DNA of 64,000 bases, taken from positions 2,294,001 through 2,358,000 of the forward strand of contig NZ_LR962863.1 of the NCBI RefSeq assembly GCF_900458895.1, in the 5' to 3' direction. The position numbers and the translations under genes are program-made. This stretch comes from Staphylococcus schleiferi. GTDB taxonomy: Bacteria; Bacillota; Bacilli; Staphylococcales; Staphylococcaceae. Of this stretch, positions 1 through 11,279 are shown piece by piece (within the stretch, counting starts at the first letter, position 1; every line of letters begins with the position of its first letter). The notes below the pieces were generated by a model, which saw only the letters and a list, made by a program, of their open reading frames with translations, was not told where the DNA came from and did no database searches.

Positions 1-116
1 CAACCTTTACTATATTATCATTTTCATAAATGCTTCGTCAACTGTTATTCACAATAAATATTGATTTTTAGAGACTTATGAATACCTGTCAATCTTATAT
101 TGGGGATGCAGGCAGT

Positions 117-152
117 CTGATTTCAATATTGTATACACGATATCGAAATCAG
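117..152. repeat. Inverted repeat downstream of rpoC
   Basis: Arms CTGATTTC-N-ATAT and ATAT-N-GAAATCAG enclose a 10-nt loop, giving a 13-bp stem with one mismatch. It lies about 80 bp beyond the rpoC stop. There is no T-tract on either side, so it is not a standard intrinsic terminator. It may be an RNA processing or mRNA-end structure in the rpoC-to-rpsL spacer, or a palindromic binding site. The rest of positions 1-229 shows no gene. Confidence 0.45.
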
Positions 153-229
153 CCCCTACCTTTTATTTCTGTCAATACAGATCATATATTGACATATCCC
201 AATATTACAACTTACTTCAATGATTCTAA

Positions 230-3200
230 TTAGTCGATAATGACTTGCTCTTCAAGGCCTTGTTGTGGCGCTTCATCTTTTTCAATATCAACTTTACTGT
301 AGCGTTTCATACCCGTACCTGCAGGAATTAATTTACCAATGATAACATTTTCTTTAAGTCCGAGTAAGTCATCACGTTTACCTTTAATCGCAGCATCTGT
401 AAGAACACGTGTTGTTTCTTGGAAGGATGCCGCTGACAAGAAGCTTTCTGTTTCAAGAGAAGCTTTTGTAATACCTAATAAGACTGGTTTCGCAGTCGCA
501 GGACGCTTACGTTCTTTAAAGGCTTCGCGGTTCGCATCTGTAAAGTTATGGATATCAACAAGTGATCCTGGTAATAATTTCGTGTCACCCGCTTCAATGA
601 TACGAACTTTACGTAACATTTGACGTACCATGACCTCAACGTGTTTATCGTCGATTTCTACACCTTGCATACGATAAACTTTTTGAACTTCTTTAAGCAA
701 GTATTCTTCTGTCGCTGTTAAACCAGCAACTGCAAGGAAGTTTTTCGGCTCAATTGAACCTTCCGTTAATACTTCACCACGTTCTACGGATTGGCCAATT
801 TCTACTTTCAAGCGTGATGTACCAGAGGCAAGATATGAGCGTGTTTCGTTCGCACCTTTAACAACGATTTCTTGTTGTCTATCTTTGCCAACTGTGATGT
901 TATCAATCACACCTTCAATTTCAGTAATAACGGCTTGACCTTTAGGATTACGCGCTTCGAAAATCTCTTGGATACGTGGTAAACCTTGTGTAATATCACT
1001 ACCAGCAACCCCGCCTGTGTGGAATGTACGCATTGTTAATTGTGTACCAGGTTCACCGATAGATTGTGCAGCGATTGTACCTACTGCTTCACCAACTTCG
1101 ACTTTTTCACCTGTTGCCAAGTTTTTACCATAACATTTTTCACAGACACCATGTCTTGTGTTACATGTAAATGCAGAGCGGATATACATTTCTTCAATAC
1201 CAGCATCCGTAATTTCTTTAGCGATTTCTGGTGTAATTAATTCGTCTGGACGAATGATAATTTTATCTGTCTCAGGATGACGTACAGTTTCTTTTGAATA
1301 ACGACCTTCGATACGTTCAATAAATGGTTCGATCATTTCAGTACCTTCTTTAATATCTGAAACGAGTAAGCCACGGTCTGTACCACAGTCTTCTTCACGA
1401 ACAATGACATCTTGTGCAACGTCAACAAGACGACGTGTCAAGTAACCAGAGTCAGCAGTTTTCAGTGCTGTATCGGCAAGACCTTTACGCGCACCGTGAG
1501 TAGAGATAAAGTACTCTAATACCGTTAAACCTTCACGGAATGATGAAGTGATTGGAAGTTCGATGATTTTACCAGATGGTGCGGCCATTAAACCACGCAT
1601 ACCTGCAAGTTGCGTAAAGTTAGATGCGTTACCACGGGCACCTGAGTCACTCATCATGAAGATTGGGTTCGTTTTATCAAGTGATTTCATCAATTTAGCT
1701 TGGATTTTATCTTTTGCATTTGTCCAAATTTCAATAACCGCATTATAACGTTCTTCTTCTGTTAATAAACCACGGTTGAATTGTTTTTGAACGCGCTCAA
1801 CTAATTTTTCTGATTCATCCAAGATTTCTTGTTTATCTGGTAATACAACAATGTCTGCTACACCTACTGTAATACCTGCTTTTGATGAATACTTAAATCC
1901 TAAGTCTTTCATCAAGTCAAGCATCATAGACGTATCTGTAATGCTAAAGCGATTGAACACTTCTGCGATAATATTACCCAAGAATTTTTTGTTGAATGGT
2001 GGAACAAGTTCAGTATTTTCAAAGTACTCAGCTAGACCACCTTCACCAAGTTCTGATGGATCAACAAAGTATTTATCTGGTGTGTTTTTTCTCAAGGTTC
2101 GTTGCTGTTGGCTCGTTAATGTACGCAAATGAGTCCGGAATAATTTCGTTAAAGATGACTTTACCTACAGATGTCGCTAAAATTTTGTTATTTTGTTCCT
2201 CAGTAAATGTAGGGTTGTTGAATGAAGAAGCTTGGACACCAATACGTGTGTGTAAATGTACATGACCATTCGCATAAGCTTTGATGACTTCATTCGTATC
2301 GTTAAACATCATTCCTGTATTCACAGCGTCTTTACGTTCTAATGTTAAGTAATAGTTACCTAATACCATGTCTTGTGATGGTGTTACGACTGGTTTACCA
2401 TCTTTAGGGTTTAGGATGTTTTGTGCAGCAAGCATTAACATACGTGCTTCAGCTTGTGCTTCTTTAGATAATGGAACGTGAACCGCCATTTGGTCACCGT
2501 CAAAGTCTGCGTTATAGGCAGTTGTAACAAGTGGGTGCAAACGAATCGCACGGCCTTCAACTAATGTAGGTTCGAACGCTTGGATACCTAATCTGTGCAA
2601 TGTTGGCGCACGGTTTAAAAGTACAGGGTGTTCAATAATAACATCTTCTAAAACGTCCCAAACTTCGTCTTCAGTACGCTCAATTTTACTTTTAGCATTT
2701 TTGATGTTTGTCGCAATTTCACGTTGTACTAATTCTTTCATTACAAACGGTTTGAACAATTCTAATGCCATTTCTTTCGGTAAACCACATTGGTACATTT
2801 TTAAGTTTGGACCTACTGCGATAACTGAACGACCTGAATAGTCTACACGTTTACCTAACAAGTTTTGACGGAAACGACCTTGTTTCCCTTTTAACATATG
2901 TGAAAGTGATTTTAATGGACGGTTACCTGGTCCTGTTACAGGACGACCACGACGACCGTTATCAATTAACGCATCTACAGCTTCTTGTAACATACGTTTT
3001 TCGTTTTGAACGATGATGCCAGGCGCACCTAAATCTAACAAACGTTTTAAACGATTGTTACGGTTAATAACACGACGGTATAAGTCGTTCAAATCACTTG
3101 TAGCAAAACGACCACCATCAAGTTGAACCATTGGACGAATCTCAGGTGGAATAATTGGAAGTACGTCTAAAATCATCCAAGCTGGGTTGTTACCAGAGTT

Positions 3201-3851
3201 ACGGAATGATTCAACAACTTCTAAGCGTTTGATAGCACGTGTTAAACGTTGACCAGTTGCAGATTCTAATTCGTCACGTAATACTTTTAATTCTTGATCT
3301 AAATCAATCTCATCTAATAAATCTTTAATCCCTTCAGCACCCATTTTTGCAGTAAATTGACCAGGGAATTTATCATAATATTCACGGAATTCTGCTTCAG
3401 AAAGCAATGTTTTCTTTTCTAAGCCTGTTGGTCCTGGATCCACAACGACATAAGAAGCAAAATAAATAACTTCTTCTAACGCACGTGGTGACATGTCTAA
3501 TAAAAGACCCATACGACTTGGAATCCCTTTAAAATACCAAATATGCGAAACTGGAGCTGCTAACTCAATGTGACCCATACGTTCACGACGTACTTTTGAT
3601 TTTGTCACTTCTACACCACATCGGTCACAAATCATACCTTTGTAACGTACACGTTTATACTTCCCACAACTACATTCCCAGTCTTTAGTAGGTCCGAAAA
3701 TTCTTTCACAGAATAGACCATCTTTTTCTGGTTTTAAAGTACGATAGTTAATTGTTTCTGGTTTTTTGACCTCACCATATGACCAAGAGCGGATTTTTTC
3801 AGGTGAAGCGAGTCCTATTTTCATGTAATGGAATTTATTTACATCAATCAA
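230..3851 (-). CDS. rpoC: RNA polymerase subunit beta' (rpoC), frameshifted in this sequence
   Basis: Largest subunit of RNA polymerase; with beta it forms the catalytic cleft. The N-terminal part (3851 to about 2090) has the zinc-ribbon cysteines in ECSCGKYKR and CDRCG and the catalytic Mg-binding motif NADFDGDQM. The C-terminal part (about 2090 to 230) has the trigger-loop and jaw region with [19 protein letters not shown]. The two halves are in different frames: a run of six T at 2085-2090 (plus strand) should be five to read [11 protein letters not shown] across the junction. Without the extra base the protein is 1206 residues, the usual staphylococcal length. The start is TTG (3849-3851) behind a strong AAGGAGG. 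This is an essential gene, so the frameshift is almost certainly a sequence error and I call it a functional CDS. Confidence 0.95.
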
Positions 3852-4179
3852 GGAGCCTACCTCCTTTAGTTTAAATTAGCTGTGCTAGTTGATTGATTCA
3901 CACGATTTCATAATATATTAAAGCAATGTCTATTTAACGAACAGGATAGAGAGGATGCATGTAAGTTTCCACACATCTCTCTTCTCGAATAGCAAAAGCG
4001 CCACTCGTCTCCCTATCGTTTTAATCAAGTTCAGGTTAAGTCTTTAACGCGTTTCATGTTCTCAGCGCAATTAAATTCTTAAAAGTTACATTGAACGTAC
4101 ATAACTATCGGCACGCTATGACGTCTCATGCGACTTTGCGATCTCCTATTCAAGATCGATTTTGATTTTCAACATGCAT
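3852..4179 (-). other. rpoB-rpoC intergenic leader with one hairpin
   Basis: A 328-bp gap between the rpoB stop and the rpoC start, with no ORF of its own. On the minus strand it ends with the rpoC Shine-Dalgarno (AAGGAGG at about 3863-3869). An imperfect hairpin at about 3950-3984 pairs AGAGAG(A)TG with CATCCTCTCT and has no following T-tract, so read-through from rpoB is expected. No promoter is convincing. Confidence 0.4.
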
Positions 4180-7100
4180 TTATTCGTTAAATTCTTTTTG
4201 AGATTCTGGAACAGTAGATGGTTGAATATTGACTTTACGATCTGGAATATCATCCTCATCTAAATCGCGCATTTCAATTTCATTGTCTTGTTCATCCATC
4301 ACTTTCACATCAAGGCCTAAACTTTGTAGCTCTTTCATCAATACGCGGAATGATTCAGGAACACTTGGTCTTGAAATGTTTTCACCTTTAACAATCGCTT
4401 CATAAGTTTTCACACGACCTACAGTGTCATCTGATTTGTAAGTTAAGATCTCTTGAAGTGTGTATGCTGCACCATAAGCTTCGAGTGCCCATACCTCCAT
4501 CTCACCAAATCTTTGTCCACCGAATTGTGCTTTACCACCAAGAGGTTGTTGTGTAACTAATGAATATGGTCCAGTTGAACGTGCGTGAAGTTTATCATCT
4601 ACCATGTGCGCAAGTTTCAACATGTACATCACACCAACTGAAATACGGTTGTCAAATGGTTCTCCTGTACGGCCATCGTAAAGTACTGTTTTACCGTCAC
4701 GTGCCATACCTGCTTCTTCAATTGTAGACCATACGTCTTCATCGTTGGCACCGTCAAATACTGGTGAAGCAACGTGAATACCTAAGTTTTTAGCAGCCAT
4801 ACCTAAATGCAACTCTAAAACTTGTCCGATATTCATACGTGATGGTACACCTAGTGGGTTTAACATGATGTCAATTGGACGGCCATCTGGTAAGTACGGC
4901 ATATCTTCTTCAGGAACAATTTTAGAGATGACACCTTTGTTACCGTGACGACCACACATTTTGTCCCCTACATGAATTTTACGTTTTTGAACGATGTACA
5001 CACGAACAAGTTGGTTCACACCTGGTGAAAGTGAATCATCGCCTTCTTCACGGTTAAACACTTTAACATCAAGAACAATACCACCTGCACCGTGTGGTAC
5101 GCGTAATGACGTATCACGAACTTCACGTGCTTTTTCGCCAAAGATCGCATGTAATAGGCGTTCTTCTGCTGTCAATTCAGTAACACCTTTAGGCGTCACT
5201 TTACCGACTAATATATCGCCATCTTTTACTTCTGCTCCAACGTATACAATACCGCGGTCATCTAAGTTTTTCAGTGCGTTTTCTGAAACGTTTGGTATAT
5301 CGCGAGTAATTTCTTCAGGCCCAAGTTTTGTGTCTCGTGCTTCAGATTCATATTCCTCGATATGAATTGAAGTATAAACGTCATCTTTAACAAGGCGCTC
5401 ACTCATAATTACGGCGTCCTCGTAGTTATAACCATCCCAAGTCATAAATCCAACAACAACGTTTCGACCTAAGGCCATTTCTCCGAGTTCCATAGATGGA
5501 CCATCTGCAAGAATTTCGCCTTTTTCAACAACGTCGCCTGCTGCGATAATAGGACGTTGGTTATAACATGTACCTGAGTTTGAACGTTTGAATTTCGCTA
5601 ATGGATAACGGTCTAATTCACCTTCTACTTCTTGACCATTTTCTTCAACTAAGCGACGTACTAAAACTTCGCTTGATTGAACATGTTCAACGCGGCCACG
5701 ATACTTAGAAATAACAGCAGCACCTGAATCACGTGCGGCTACGTGCTCCATACCTGTACCTACGAATGGTGATTCTGGGTTTAACAATGGTACTGCTTGA
5801 CGTTGCATGTTCGCACCCATCAATGCACGGTTAGAGTCATCGTTTTCTAAAAACGGAATACATGCTGTCGCAGCTGAAACAACTTGTTTAGGCGATACGT
5901 CCATGTAGTCCATTTTTTCTTTAGCCATAGTTGTGTTGTTACCACGGAAACGACAAACGATTTCGTCATCGATAAAACGTCCGTTTTCATCAAGTCTTGA
6001 GTTCGCTTGGGCAACAACATAACTGTCTTCTTCATCAGCAGTAAGGTAATCAATACGGTCTGTAATTGTGTTTGTTTCAAGGTCTACTTTTCTGTATGGA
6101 GTTTCAATGAAACCAAATTCATTCACACGTGCATAACTTGAAAGTGAGTTGATCAAACCAATGTTTGGACCCTCTGGTGTCTCGATTGGACACATACGGC
6201 CATAGTGAGAATAGTGTACGTCACGAACTTCCATTTGTGCACGTTCACGTGTTAAACCACCAGGCCCTAAAGCTGATAAACGACGTTTGTGTGTTAACTC
6301 AGCAAGTGGGTTCGCTTGGTCCATGAATTGTGATAATTGTGAGCTACCAAAGAACTCTTTAATTGATGCAATCACTGGGCGAATGTTAATCAATTGTTGT
6401 GGTGTGATTGAGTCAGTATCTTGAATAGACATTCTTTCACGTACCACACGTTCCATTCTTGATAAACCAATGCGGAATTGGTTTTGTAACAATTCACCAA
6501 CTGAACGTAAACGACGATTACCAAGATGGTCAATGTCATCTGTATAACCGATACCATGCAATAAGTTAAAGAAGTATGACATAGACGCCACGATGTCAGC
6601 AGGTGTAATACATTTCACTTCTGAATCTGGGAATGCATTACCAATCACAGTTGTTGTACGTTCTTCATCATCATTTGGTACATAAACTTTAATAGATTGT
6701 ACTTCTACAGGTTCATCGATAATACTATTAGGAAGTTCGTAAACTTGTGCGTTAGCATTTGTTTCAAGAACATCCATGATTTCGTCTAACTTACGACGAT
6801 CTAAAACTGTGCCTTCTTCAGCAACAATTTCACCTGTGTCAGTATTTACAATAGGTTCAGCTAATTTTTGATTGAATAGGCGGTGCTTTAAATGTAATTT
6901 TTTATTTGCTTTATAACGTCCTACGCTTGCTAAATCATAACGTTTAGGGTCAAAGAAACGAGAATACAATAAGCTTTTAGCATTTTCTACCGTTGGTGGT
7001 TCACCTGGACGTAAACGTTCATAAATTTCTAATAATGCTTGTTCTGTATTTTCAGTGCTATCTTTTTCTAAAGTGTTTCTTAAGTATTCATTGTCACCAA

Positions 7101-7731
7101 TTAAATCAATGATTTCTTGGTCAGTTGAATAACCTAATGCACGTAATAATACTGTTAATGGTAACTTTCTTGTTCTATCAATACGTACATAAACAACATC
7201 TTTCGCATCTGTTTCATACTCTAACCATGCACCGCGGTTAGGAATAACAGTCGCATCATAGTTCACACGACCATTTTTATCTAACTTTTCATTAAAGTAG
7301 ACAGACGGTGAACGAACTAATTGAGATACAATAACACGTTCCGCACCATTAATTACAAAAGTACCTGTTTCTGTCATTAAAGGGAAATCTCCCATAAATA
7401 CTTCTTGATCTTTCACTTCGCCTGTTTCTTTAATAACTAGACGAACTTTAACGCGTAATGGCGCCGCATATGTTGCATCACGGTTTTTTGATTCTTCTAA
7501 ATCATACTTCGGTTCACCTAATCTATAATCTACAAATTCCAATGAAAGATTACCTGTGAAGTCTTCGATTGGAGAAATGTCGCGGAACATTTCTAAAAGA
7601 CCTTCTTTTAAGAACCAATCATACGATTTTGTTTGAATTTCAATTAAGTTTGGTAACTCTAAAACTTCTGAAATTCTTGCGTAGTTTCTACGTTTACGAT
7701 GTCTTCCATATTGGACAAATTGACCTGCCAA
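4180..7731 (-). CDS. rpoB: RNA polymerase subunit beta (rpoB)
   Basis: Catalytic beta subunit of RNA polymerase, 1183 residues, full length for staphylococci. The rifampicin-binding segment near residues 460-490 reads [18 protein letters not shown] followed by [14 protein letters not shown], the wild-type staphylococcal sequence, so no rifampicin-resistance substitution is seen there. Other landmarks are [16 protein letters not shown], the [12 protein letters not shown] lysine/His region and the C-terminal clamp segment with [19 protein letters not shown]. The start is TTG (7729-7731) giving [15 protein letters not shown], with GAGGGGTG upstream. It precedes rpoC in the usual order, with a methyltransferase gene and rplL upstream. 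The extreme C-terminus is acidic and variable, as in relatives. Confidence 0.98.
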   Translation of the reverse strand: MAGQFVQYGRHRKRRNYARISEVLELPNLIEIQTKSYDWFLKEGLLEMFRDISPIEDFTGNLSLEFVDYRLGEPKYDLEESKNRDATYAAPLRVKVRLVIKETGEVKDQEVFMGDFPLMTETGTFVINGAERVIVSQLVRSPSVYFNEKLDKNGRVNYDATVIPNRGAWLEYETDAKDVVYVRIDRTRKLPLTVLLRALGYSTDQEIIDLIGDNEYLRNTLEKDSTENTEQALLEIYERLRPGEPPTVENAKSLLYSRFFDPKRYDLASVGRYKANKKLHLKHRLFNQKLAEPIVNTDTGEIVAEEGTVLDRRKLDEIMDVLETNANAQVYELPNSIIDEPVEVQSIKVYVPNDDEERTTTVIGNAFPDSEVKCITPADIVASMSYFFNLLHGIGYTDDIDHLGNRRLRSVGELLQNQFRIGLSRMERVVRERMSIQDTDSITPQQLINIRPVIASIKEFFGSSQLSQFMDQANPLAELTHKRRLSALGPGGLTRERAQMEVRDVHYSHYGRMCPIETPEGPNIGLINSLSSYARVNEFGFIETPYRKVDLETNTITDRIDYLTADEEDSYVVAQANSRLDENGRFIDDEIVCRFRGNNTTMAKEKMDYMDVSPKQVVSAATACIPFLENDDSNRALMGANMQRQAVPLLNPESPFVGTGMEHVAARDSGAAVISKYRGRVEHVQSSEVLVRRLVEENGQEVEGELDRYPLAKFKRSNSGTCYNQRPIIAAGDVVEKGEILADGPSMELGEMALGRNVVVGFMTWDGYNYEDAVIMSERLVKDDVYTSIHIEEYESEARDTKLGPEEITRDIPNVSENALKNLDDRGIVYVGAEVKDGDILVGKVTPKGVTELTAEERLLHAIFGEKAREVRDTSLRVPHGAGGIVLDVKVFNREEGDDSLSPGVNQLVRVYIVQKRKIHVGDKMCGRHGNKGVISKIVPEEDMPYLPDGRPIDIMLNPLGVPSRMNIGQVLELHLGMAAKNLGIHVASPVFDGANDEDVWSTIEEAGMARDGKTVLYDGRTGEPFDNRISVGVMYMLKLAHMVDDKLHARSTGPYSLVTQQPLGGKAQFGGQRFGEMEVWALEAYGAAYTLQEILTYKSDDTVGRVKTYEAIVKGENISRPSVPESFRVLMKELQSLGLDVKVMDEQDNEIEMRDLDEDDIPDRKVNIQPSTVPESQKEFNE

Positions 7732-7942
7732 ACAGATTCACCCCTCAAAAATTGTGCGAACACTTTTCAGTTCTCATCATGTAACAAGACAAAAAGAAAA
7801 CGGTAGCACATAATCGATGACACCATTTTCTATTCTATAAGTCTTATTTTGAAATGTTACAATGAAACTTTAACCGTAAAAGTACACACTTATTGAACAT
7901 AATTATTTCATCTTACAACTATATCATAGTCAATATTTAAAA

Positions 7943-8551
7943 TCAAGATTTAAAACTCTTTAATATGTGATAACCTTTACTATTTTTAACAGATGAGACG
8001 TTTCCAAAAACCTCGTCCATTTTTTTCTTAGCAGATGGCATGCCTTGCTTTTTTTGTATAACGACATACAACGCACCCTCAGTTTTAAGCACGCGGTATG
8101 CATCTGTCAAAATTTGGTGAACCACTTGTTTACCAGCACGAATGGGTGGATTAGTTAAAACGTAGTCACATGCTTCGTCTTCTATCATGGCTAACCCATC
8201 ACTCTCTTGTATCGTCACATTTGAGATGCCATTCGCTTTGGCGTTTCTTTTAGCTAATGCTAATGCGCGATGGTTTACATCTAACATTGTAATATGATCA
8301 TGGGGTGCAACTTTGGCCACCATTAAACCAATCGGTCCATAACCACAACCGACGTCAATAATCCTTTTCAATTGACCTGGCGGGTGTTCATTTAAAAATG
8401 TCTGTATCAATAAATCAGAGCCGAAATCAACTTTATCACGAGAAAACACACCTGTATCTGTTGTGAGTGACAGTTCGTGTTGCTGATAATAATAGCTAAT
8501 TTCTCTCTCATCTGGTGTTGCATCAGGATGTGCATCATAGTAATGACTCAC
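7943..8551 (-). CDS. Class I SAM-dependent methyltransferase (RsmC/YbxB-like)
   Basis: A 202-residue Rossmann-fold methyltransferase. The SAM-binding glycine motif DVGCGYGPIGL lies near residues 65-75, the acidic ribose-binding residue in MLDVNHRAL follows, and NPPIRAGK near residue 135 corresponds to the NPPF/Y motif of RNA or DNA N-methyltransferases. The family is related to RsmC-type 16S rRNA guanine-N2 methyltransferases, but the exact substrate of the rplL-rpoB-linked Firmicute member is not something I can state. It starts with GTG (8549-8551) behind AGAGGTG. It sits between rplL and rpoB as in Staphylococcus and Bacillus, downstream of the rplL terminator, so expression probably depends on read-through. 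Confidence 0.85.
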   Translation of the reverse strand: MSHYYDAHPDATPDEREISYYYQQHELSLTTDTGVFSRDKVDFGSDLLIQTFLNEHPPGQLKRIIDVGCGYGPIGLMVAKVAPHDHITMLDVNHRALALAKRNAKANGISNVTIQESDGLAMIEDEACDYVLTNPPIRAGKQVVHQILTDAYRVLKTEGALYVVIQKKQGMPSAKKKMDEVFGNVSSVKNSKGYHILKSFKS

Positions 8552-8582
8552 GGTGTCACACCTCTTTATCGTATTATATTCA

Positions 8583-8615
8583 AAAACCCGCTATTCCAAA
8601 AATAGCGGGTTTTTC
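8583..8615 (-). terminator. Terminator (attenuator) after rplL
   Basis: Stem AACCCGCTATT / AATAGCGGGTT with a short loop, followed by T residues in the minus direction. It lies 14 bp beyond the rplL stop. In this operon layout such a hairpin limits read-through from the abundant L10-L12 mRNA into the methyltransferase and rpoB. A-runs on the other side would let it work in both directions. Confidence 0.85.
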
Positions 8616-8628
8616 ACTTATCAACGAA

Positions 8629-8994
8629 TTATTTTAATTCTACTGAAGCGCCAACTTCTTCTAATTGTTCTTTAAGTTTTTCAGCTTCTTCTTTTGGTAA
8701 AGCTTCTTTGATGATGCTTGGAGCACCGTCAACTAATTCTTTAGCGTCTTTTAATCCTAAACCAGTTGCTTCTTTAACAGCTTTAACAACTTTGATTTTA
8801 GATGAACCAGCTGAAGTTAACTCAACGTCAAATTCAGTTTTTTCTGCTGCTGCGTCTCCACCAGCAGCACCTGCTGCTGCAACTGGTGCTGCTGCAGTTA
8901 CACCAAATTCTTCTTCGATTGCTTTAACTAAGTCATTTAATTCTAAAACAGACATTTCTTTAATTGCTTCAATGATTTGCTCTTGATTAGCCAT
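8629..8994 (-). CDS. rplL: Ribosomal protein L7/L12
   Basis: Stalk protein of the large ribosomal subunit, 121 residues. It binds L10 as dimers and recruits translation GTPases. The N-terminal dimerisation helix ([19 protein letters not shown]) is followed by an alanine/glycine-rich hinge near residues 35-50 and the C-terminal domain with [20 protein letters not shown]. The start has a strong GGAGG. It follows rplJ by 38 bp in the same transcript and ends just before a strong hairpin terminator. Confidence 0.98.
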   Translation of the reverse strand: MANQEQIIEAIKEMSVLELNDLVKAIEEEFGVTAAAPVAAAGAAGGDAAAEKTEFDVELTSAGSSKIKVVKAVKEATGLGLKDAKELVDGAPSIIKEALPKEEAEKLKEQLEEVGASVELK

Positions 8995-9032
8995 GTTATT
9001 ATTCCTCCAATTTTTAAGTTTTAATTTATCGT

Positions 9033-9533
9033 TTATTCTGCGTTTTCTTCTTTGTTTTCTCCAACAGCTTTAACTGCATAAGCAAAGTTGCGCATTGGCG
9101 CTTGTAATACAGAAAGAAGCATTGATACAAGACCTTCGTGTGATGGTAATGAACCAACTGTTTTCACTTCGTCAGCAGTAATGATACTACCTTCCATGAT
9201 ACCCGTCTTGATTTCTAAAGCTTCGTGTTCTTTAGCGAATCCAGCGATGACTTTAGCTGGGGCTACAACGTCTTCAGTAGTGAATGCTACTGCTGTAGGT
9301 CCAGTTAAGAACTCGTCTAAACCTTCAATGCCAGCTTGTTCTGCTGCACGACGTAACATAGTGTTTTTGTATACTTTGTACTGAACACCAGCTTCACGTA
9401 ATTGTTTACGTAATTCAGTTACTTCTGCTACTGTTAAACCACGGTAGTCAACAACTACTGTAGAAACAGAACTTTTAAGTTGATCAGTAATGACGTCAAC
9501 TTGTTGTTTTTTCGCTTCAATGATTCCAGACAT
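9033..9533 (-). CDS. rplJ: Ribosomal protein L10
   Basis: Base of the L7/L12 stalk; binds 23S rRNA and carries the L12 dimers on its C-terminal helix. The 166-residue product begins [19 protein letters not shown]. The open frame runs 28 codons further upstream, but the internal ATG at 9531-9533 has GGAGGTG at the right distance and matches the family N-terminus, and the extension overlaps the leader hairpin. It is preceded by its own promoter and an L10 leader, so it is probably autoregulated by the L10-L12 complex. Confidence 0.97.
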   Translation of the reverse strand: MSGIIEAKKQQVDVITDQLKSSVSTVVVDYRGLTVAEVTELRKQLREAGVQYKVYKNTMLRRAAEQAGIEGLDEFLTGPTAVAFTTEDVVAPAKVIAGFAKEHEALEIKTGIMEGSIITADEVKTVGSLPSHEGLVSMLLSVLQAPMRNFAYAVKAVGENKEENAE

Positions 9534-9724
9534 TTTGACACCTCCATCGATAAGTTTTAGGTGCTTTTTATAGTTAAGTCCAAGACTTAAATAAAAAGCA
9601 CTTTTTACCCACGGCAAAAAGTGCTTGAAAGTTCATACGTTCAAGTCCATTTTAGCCTCGGTAGGATGATTTTTAAGTTCAGTTAGAACTCCTACTGTCT
9701 TAGGTAAAATATTCAACAAAAATT
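9534..9724 (-). promoter_or_regulatory. L10 (rplJL) leader with attenuator hairpin
   Basis: The untranslated leader between the rplJ promoter and start codon. Near its 3' end (9596-9626) a long stem AAGCACTTTTT / AAAAAGTGCTT is followed on the minus strand by a T-rich stretch, an intrinsic-terminator shape placed before the gene. This is the layout of the Firmicute L10 leader RNA, in which L10(L12)4 binding to the upstream folded part promotes termination. Assignment rests on position and the hairpin; I did not run a covariance model. Confidence 0.75.
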
Positions 9725-9753
9725 AATATAACGGCTTTTGTGTAATAAGTCAA
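9725..9753 (-). promoter_or_regulatory. Promoter of rplJ-rplL
   Basis: Minus strand -35 TTGACT (9748-9753), exactly 17 bp spacer, -10 TATATT (9725-9730). This is a good SigA match placed directly upstream of the L10 leader, so rplJ-rplL can be transcribed apart from rplK-rplA. Confidence 0.75.
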
Positions 9754-9778
9754 CCATTATTTTCTATTTATCAAGTCA

Positions 9779-9803
9779 CTTAATGATTTAGCGCATCATT
9801 AAG
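9779..9803 (-). terminator. Hairpin after rplA
   Basis: Perfect 9-bp stem CTTAATGAT / ATCATTAAG with a 7-nt loop just beyond the rplA stop and before the rplJ promoter. The following sequence is only weakly T-rich, so termination may be partial. Confidence 0.5.
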
Positions 9804-9812
9804 AGATAAGTC

Positions 9813-10508
9813 TTAAAGTTTGAAACTTGCAGTATCGACTTTGATACCAGGGCCCATTGTAGTTGTTACTGCAACAGACTTAAAGTAAGTACCTTTAGCT
9901 GAAGATGGTTTCGCTTTTGTTAACACATCTTGTAAAGTTTTGAAGTTTTCAACTAATTTTTCTGTATCGAAAGAAACTTTACCGATTGAAGCGTGTACGA
10001 TACCCGCTTTTTCTGCACGGTATTCAACTTTACCTGCTTTGATTTCTTCAACAGCTTTTTTAACGTCCATTGTTACTGTGCCAGTTTTAGGGTTTGGCAT
10101 TAAACCTTTAGGTCCTAATACACGACCTAATTTACCAACTTCACCCATCATATCTGGTGTTGCAACAACAACATCAAAATCAAACCAACCTTGTTGGATT
10201 TTGTTTACATATTCTGCATCTCCAACATAGTCAGCACCTGCTGCTTCTGCTTCAGCGATTTTGTCGCCTTTAGCAAAAACTAATACACGTTGAGATTTAC
10301 CAGTACCGTGTGGTAATACTACTGCACCACGGATTTGTTGGTCATTTTTACGTGTATCAATACCTAAACGGAAAGCCACTTCAACTGAAGCATCGAAGTT
10401 AGCAATAGATGTTTCTTTAGCTAAGCTGATTGCTTCTTCTACTGTATAGAATGCTTGGCGATCAACTTTGTTTAAAGCTTCATGATACTTTTTACCTTTT
10501 TTAGCCAT
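9813..10508 (-). CDS. rplA: Ribosomal protein L1
   Basis: L1 stalk protein of the large subunit, 231 residues. It binds 23S rRNA and helps eject deacylated tRNA, and in many bacteria it represses its own operon by binding the mRNA. The sequence carries the family pattern with [33 protein letters not shown] and a C-terminal segment ending [12 protein letters not shown]. The chosen start gives [11 protein letters not shown] at 10506-10508 with GGAGGAC upstream; 19 further open codons lie before it and do not look like L1. It follows rplK by about 190 bp. Confidence 0.97.
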   Translation of the reverse strand: MAKKGKKYHEALNKVDRQAFYTVEEAISLAKETSIANFDASVEVAFRLGIDTRKNDQQIRGAVVLPHGTGKSQRVLVFAKGDKIAEAEAAGADYVGDAEYVNKIQQGWFDFDVVVATPDMMGEVGKLGRVLGPKGLMPNPKTGTVTMDVKKAVEEIKAGKVEYRAEKAGIVHASIGKVSFDTEKLVENFKTLQDVLTKAKPSSAKGTYFKSVAVTTTMGPGIKVDTASFKL

Positions 10509-10695
10509 TTTTTGTCCTCCTTTAGTGGTTTTATCGGAATGTCCTCCCACATTTACTTGCTTCAAGCAAGTTGAGCGCAGATAGTCCCTAGCACAAATCT
10601 GTGCGAATCACAGTGAATGCTTTCTTGTTCATAGGCTACCTGCGTTCTTACGAAAATTTATTTTCTCATTGTCTTATTTGTTAATCAGTTGGTAA

Positions 10696-11118
10696 TTACT
10701 CAACAATAATACCCATACTACGTGCAGTACCTTCAACGATACGCATAGCTGCTTCTTCGTCTGCAGCATTTAAGTCAGGCATTTTAGTGTTAGCAATTTC
10801 ACGTACTTGATCTTTTGTTACTGTAGCAACTTTAGTTTTGTTTGGCTCACCAGAACCTTTTTCAATACCAGCTGCTTTTTTAAGTAATACAGCTGCAGGT
10901 GGTGTTTTAGTAATAAATGTAAATGAACGATCTTCATAAACATAAATTTCAACCGGAATAATTAAACCTGCTTGTTCTTGTGTACGTGCGTTAAATTCCT
11001 TTGTGAAAGCCATAATGTTCACACCGGCTTGACCTAATGCAGGACCAACTGGTGGTGCTGGGTTTGCTTTACCTGCTGGAATTTGTAACTTAACTACTTT
11101 TTCTACTTTTTTAGCCAC
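10696..11118 (-). CDS. rplK: Ribosomal protein L11
   Basis: Binds the GTPase-associated centre of 23S rRNA and is needed for RelA activation and thiopeptide action. The 140-residue product begins [23 protein letters not shown], with the proline-rich segment [16 protein letters not shown] and the C-terminal rRNA-binding domain ending ARSMGIIVE. The start is GTG (11116-11118), 8 nt from AAGGAGG. A second GTG three codons upstream overlaps the Shine-Dalgarno and is rejected. First gene of the rplKA transcript. Confidence 0.97.
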   Translation of the reverse strand: MAKKVEKVVKLQIPAGKANPAPPVGPALGQAGVNIMAFTKEFNARTQEQAGLIIPVEIYVYEDRSFTFITKTPPAAVLLKKAAGIEKGSGEPNKTKVATVTKDQVREIANTKMPDLNAADEEAAMRIVEGTARSMGIIVE

Positions 11119-11224
11119 GATGTGCACCTCCTTGATATCGTGATGTGGTCACAGGGCTCAATTTTGCCCTCCCACTCTTAACATTTCGTGACGAAATGTA
11201 GCGCTATGAATGCGCGACTTCGTA

Positions 11225-11253
11225 ATTGTAACATTTTCATACGCTGAATACAA
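11225..11253 (-). promoter_or_regulatory. Probable promoter of rplK-rplA
   Basis: Minus strand -35 TTGTAT (11248-11253), 17 bp spacer, -10 TACAAT (11225-11230), in the nusG-rplK gap. Between it and rplK lies a small palindromic hairpin, ACATTTCGTCACGAAATGT. The -35 is only a partial match. Confidence 0.55.
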
Positions 11254-11279
11254 CTCATTTTTTATAACTTTTTACACGT

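Noticed and set aside
5847..6080. 77-codon minus-strand ORF inside rpoB
   Set aside because: Alternative frame of a highly conserved gene; no independent evidence.
6290..6400. Rifampicin-resistance substitution in rpoB
   Set aside because: The cluster reads as the wild-type staphylococcal sequence at the usual positions (D471, H481, S486 equivalents).
3849..7731. TTG starts of rpoB and rpoC as an anomaly
   Set aside because: Both have good Shine-Dalgarno sites and conserved N-termini; TTG starts are common in staphylococci (rpmG and rqcP here too).
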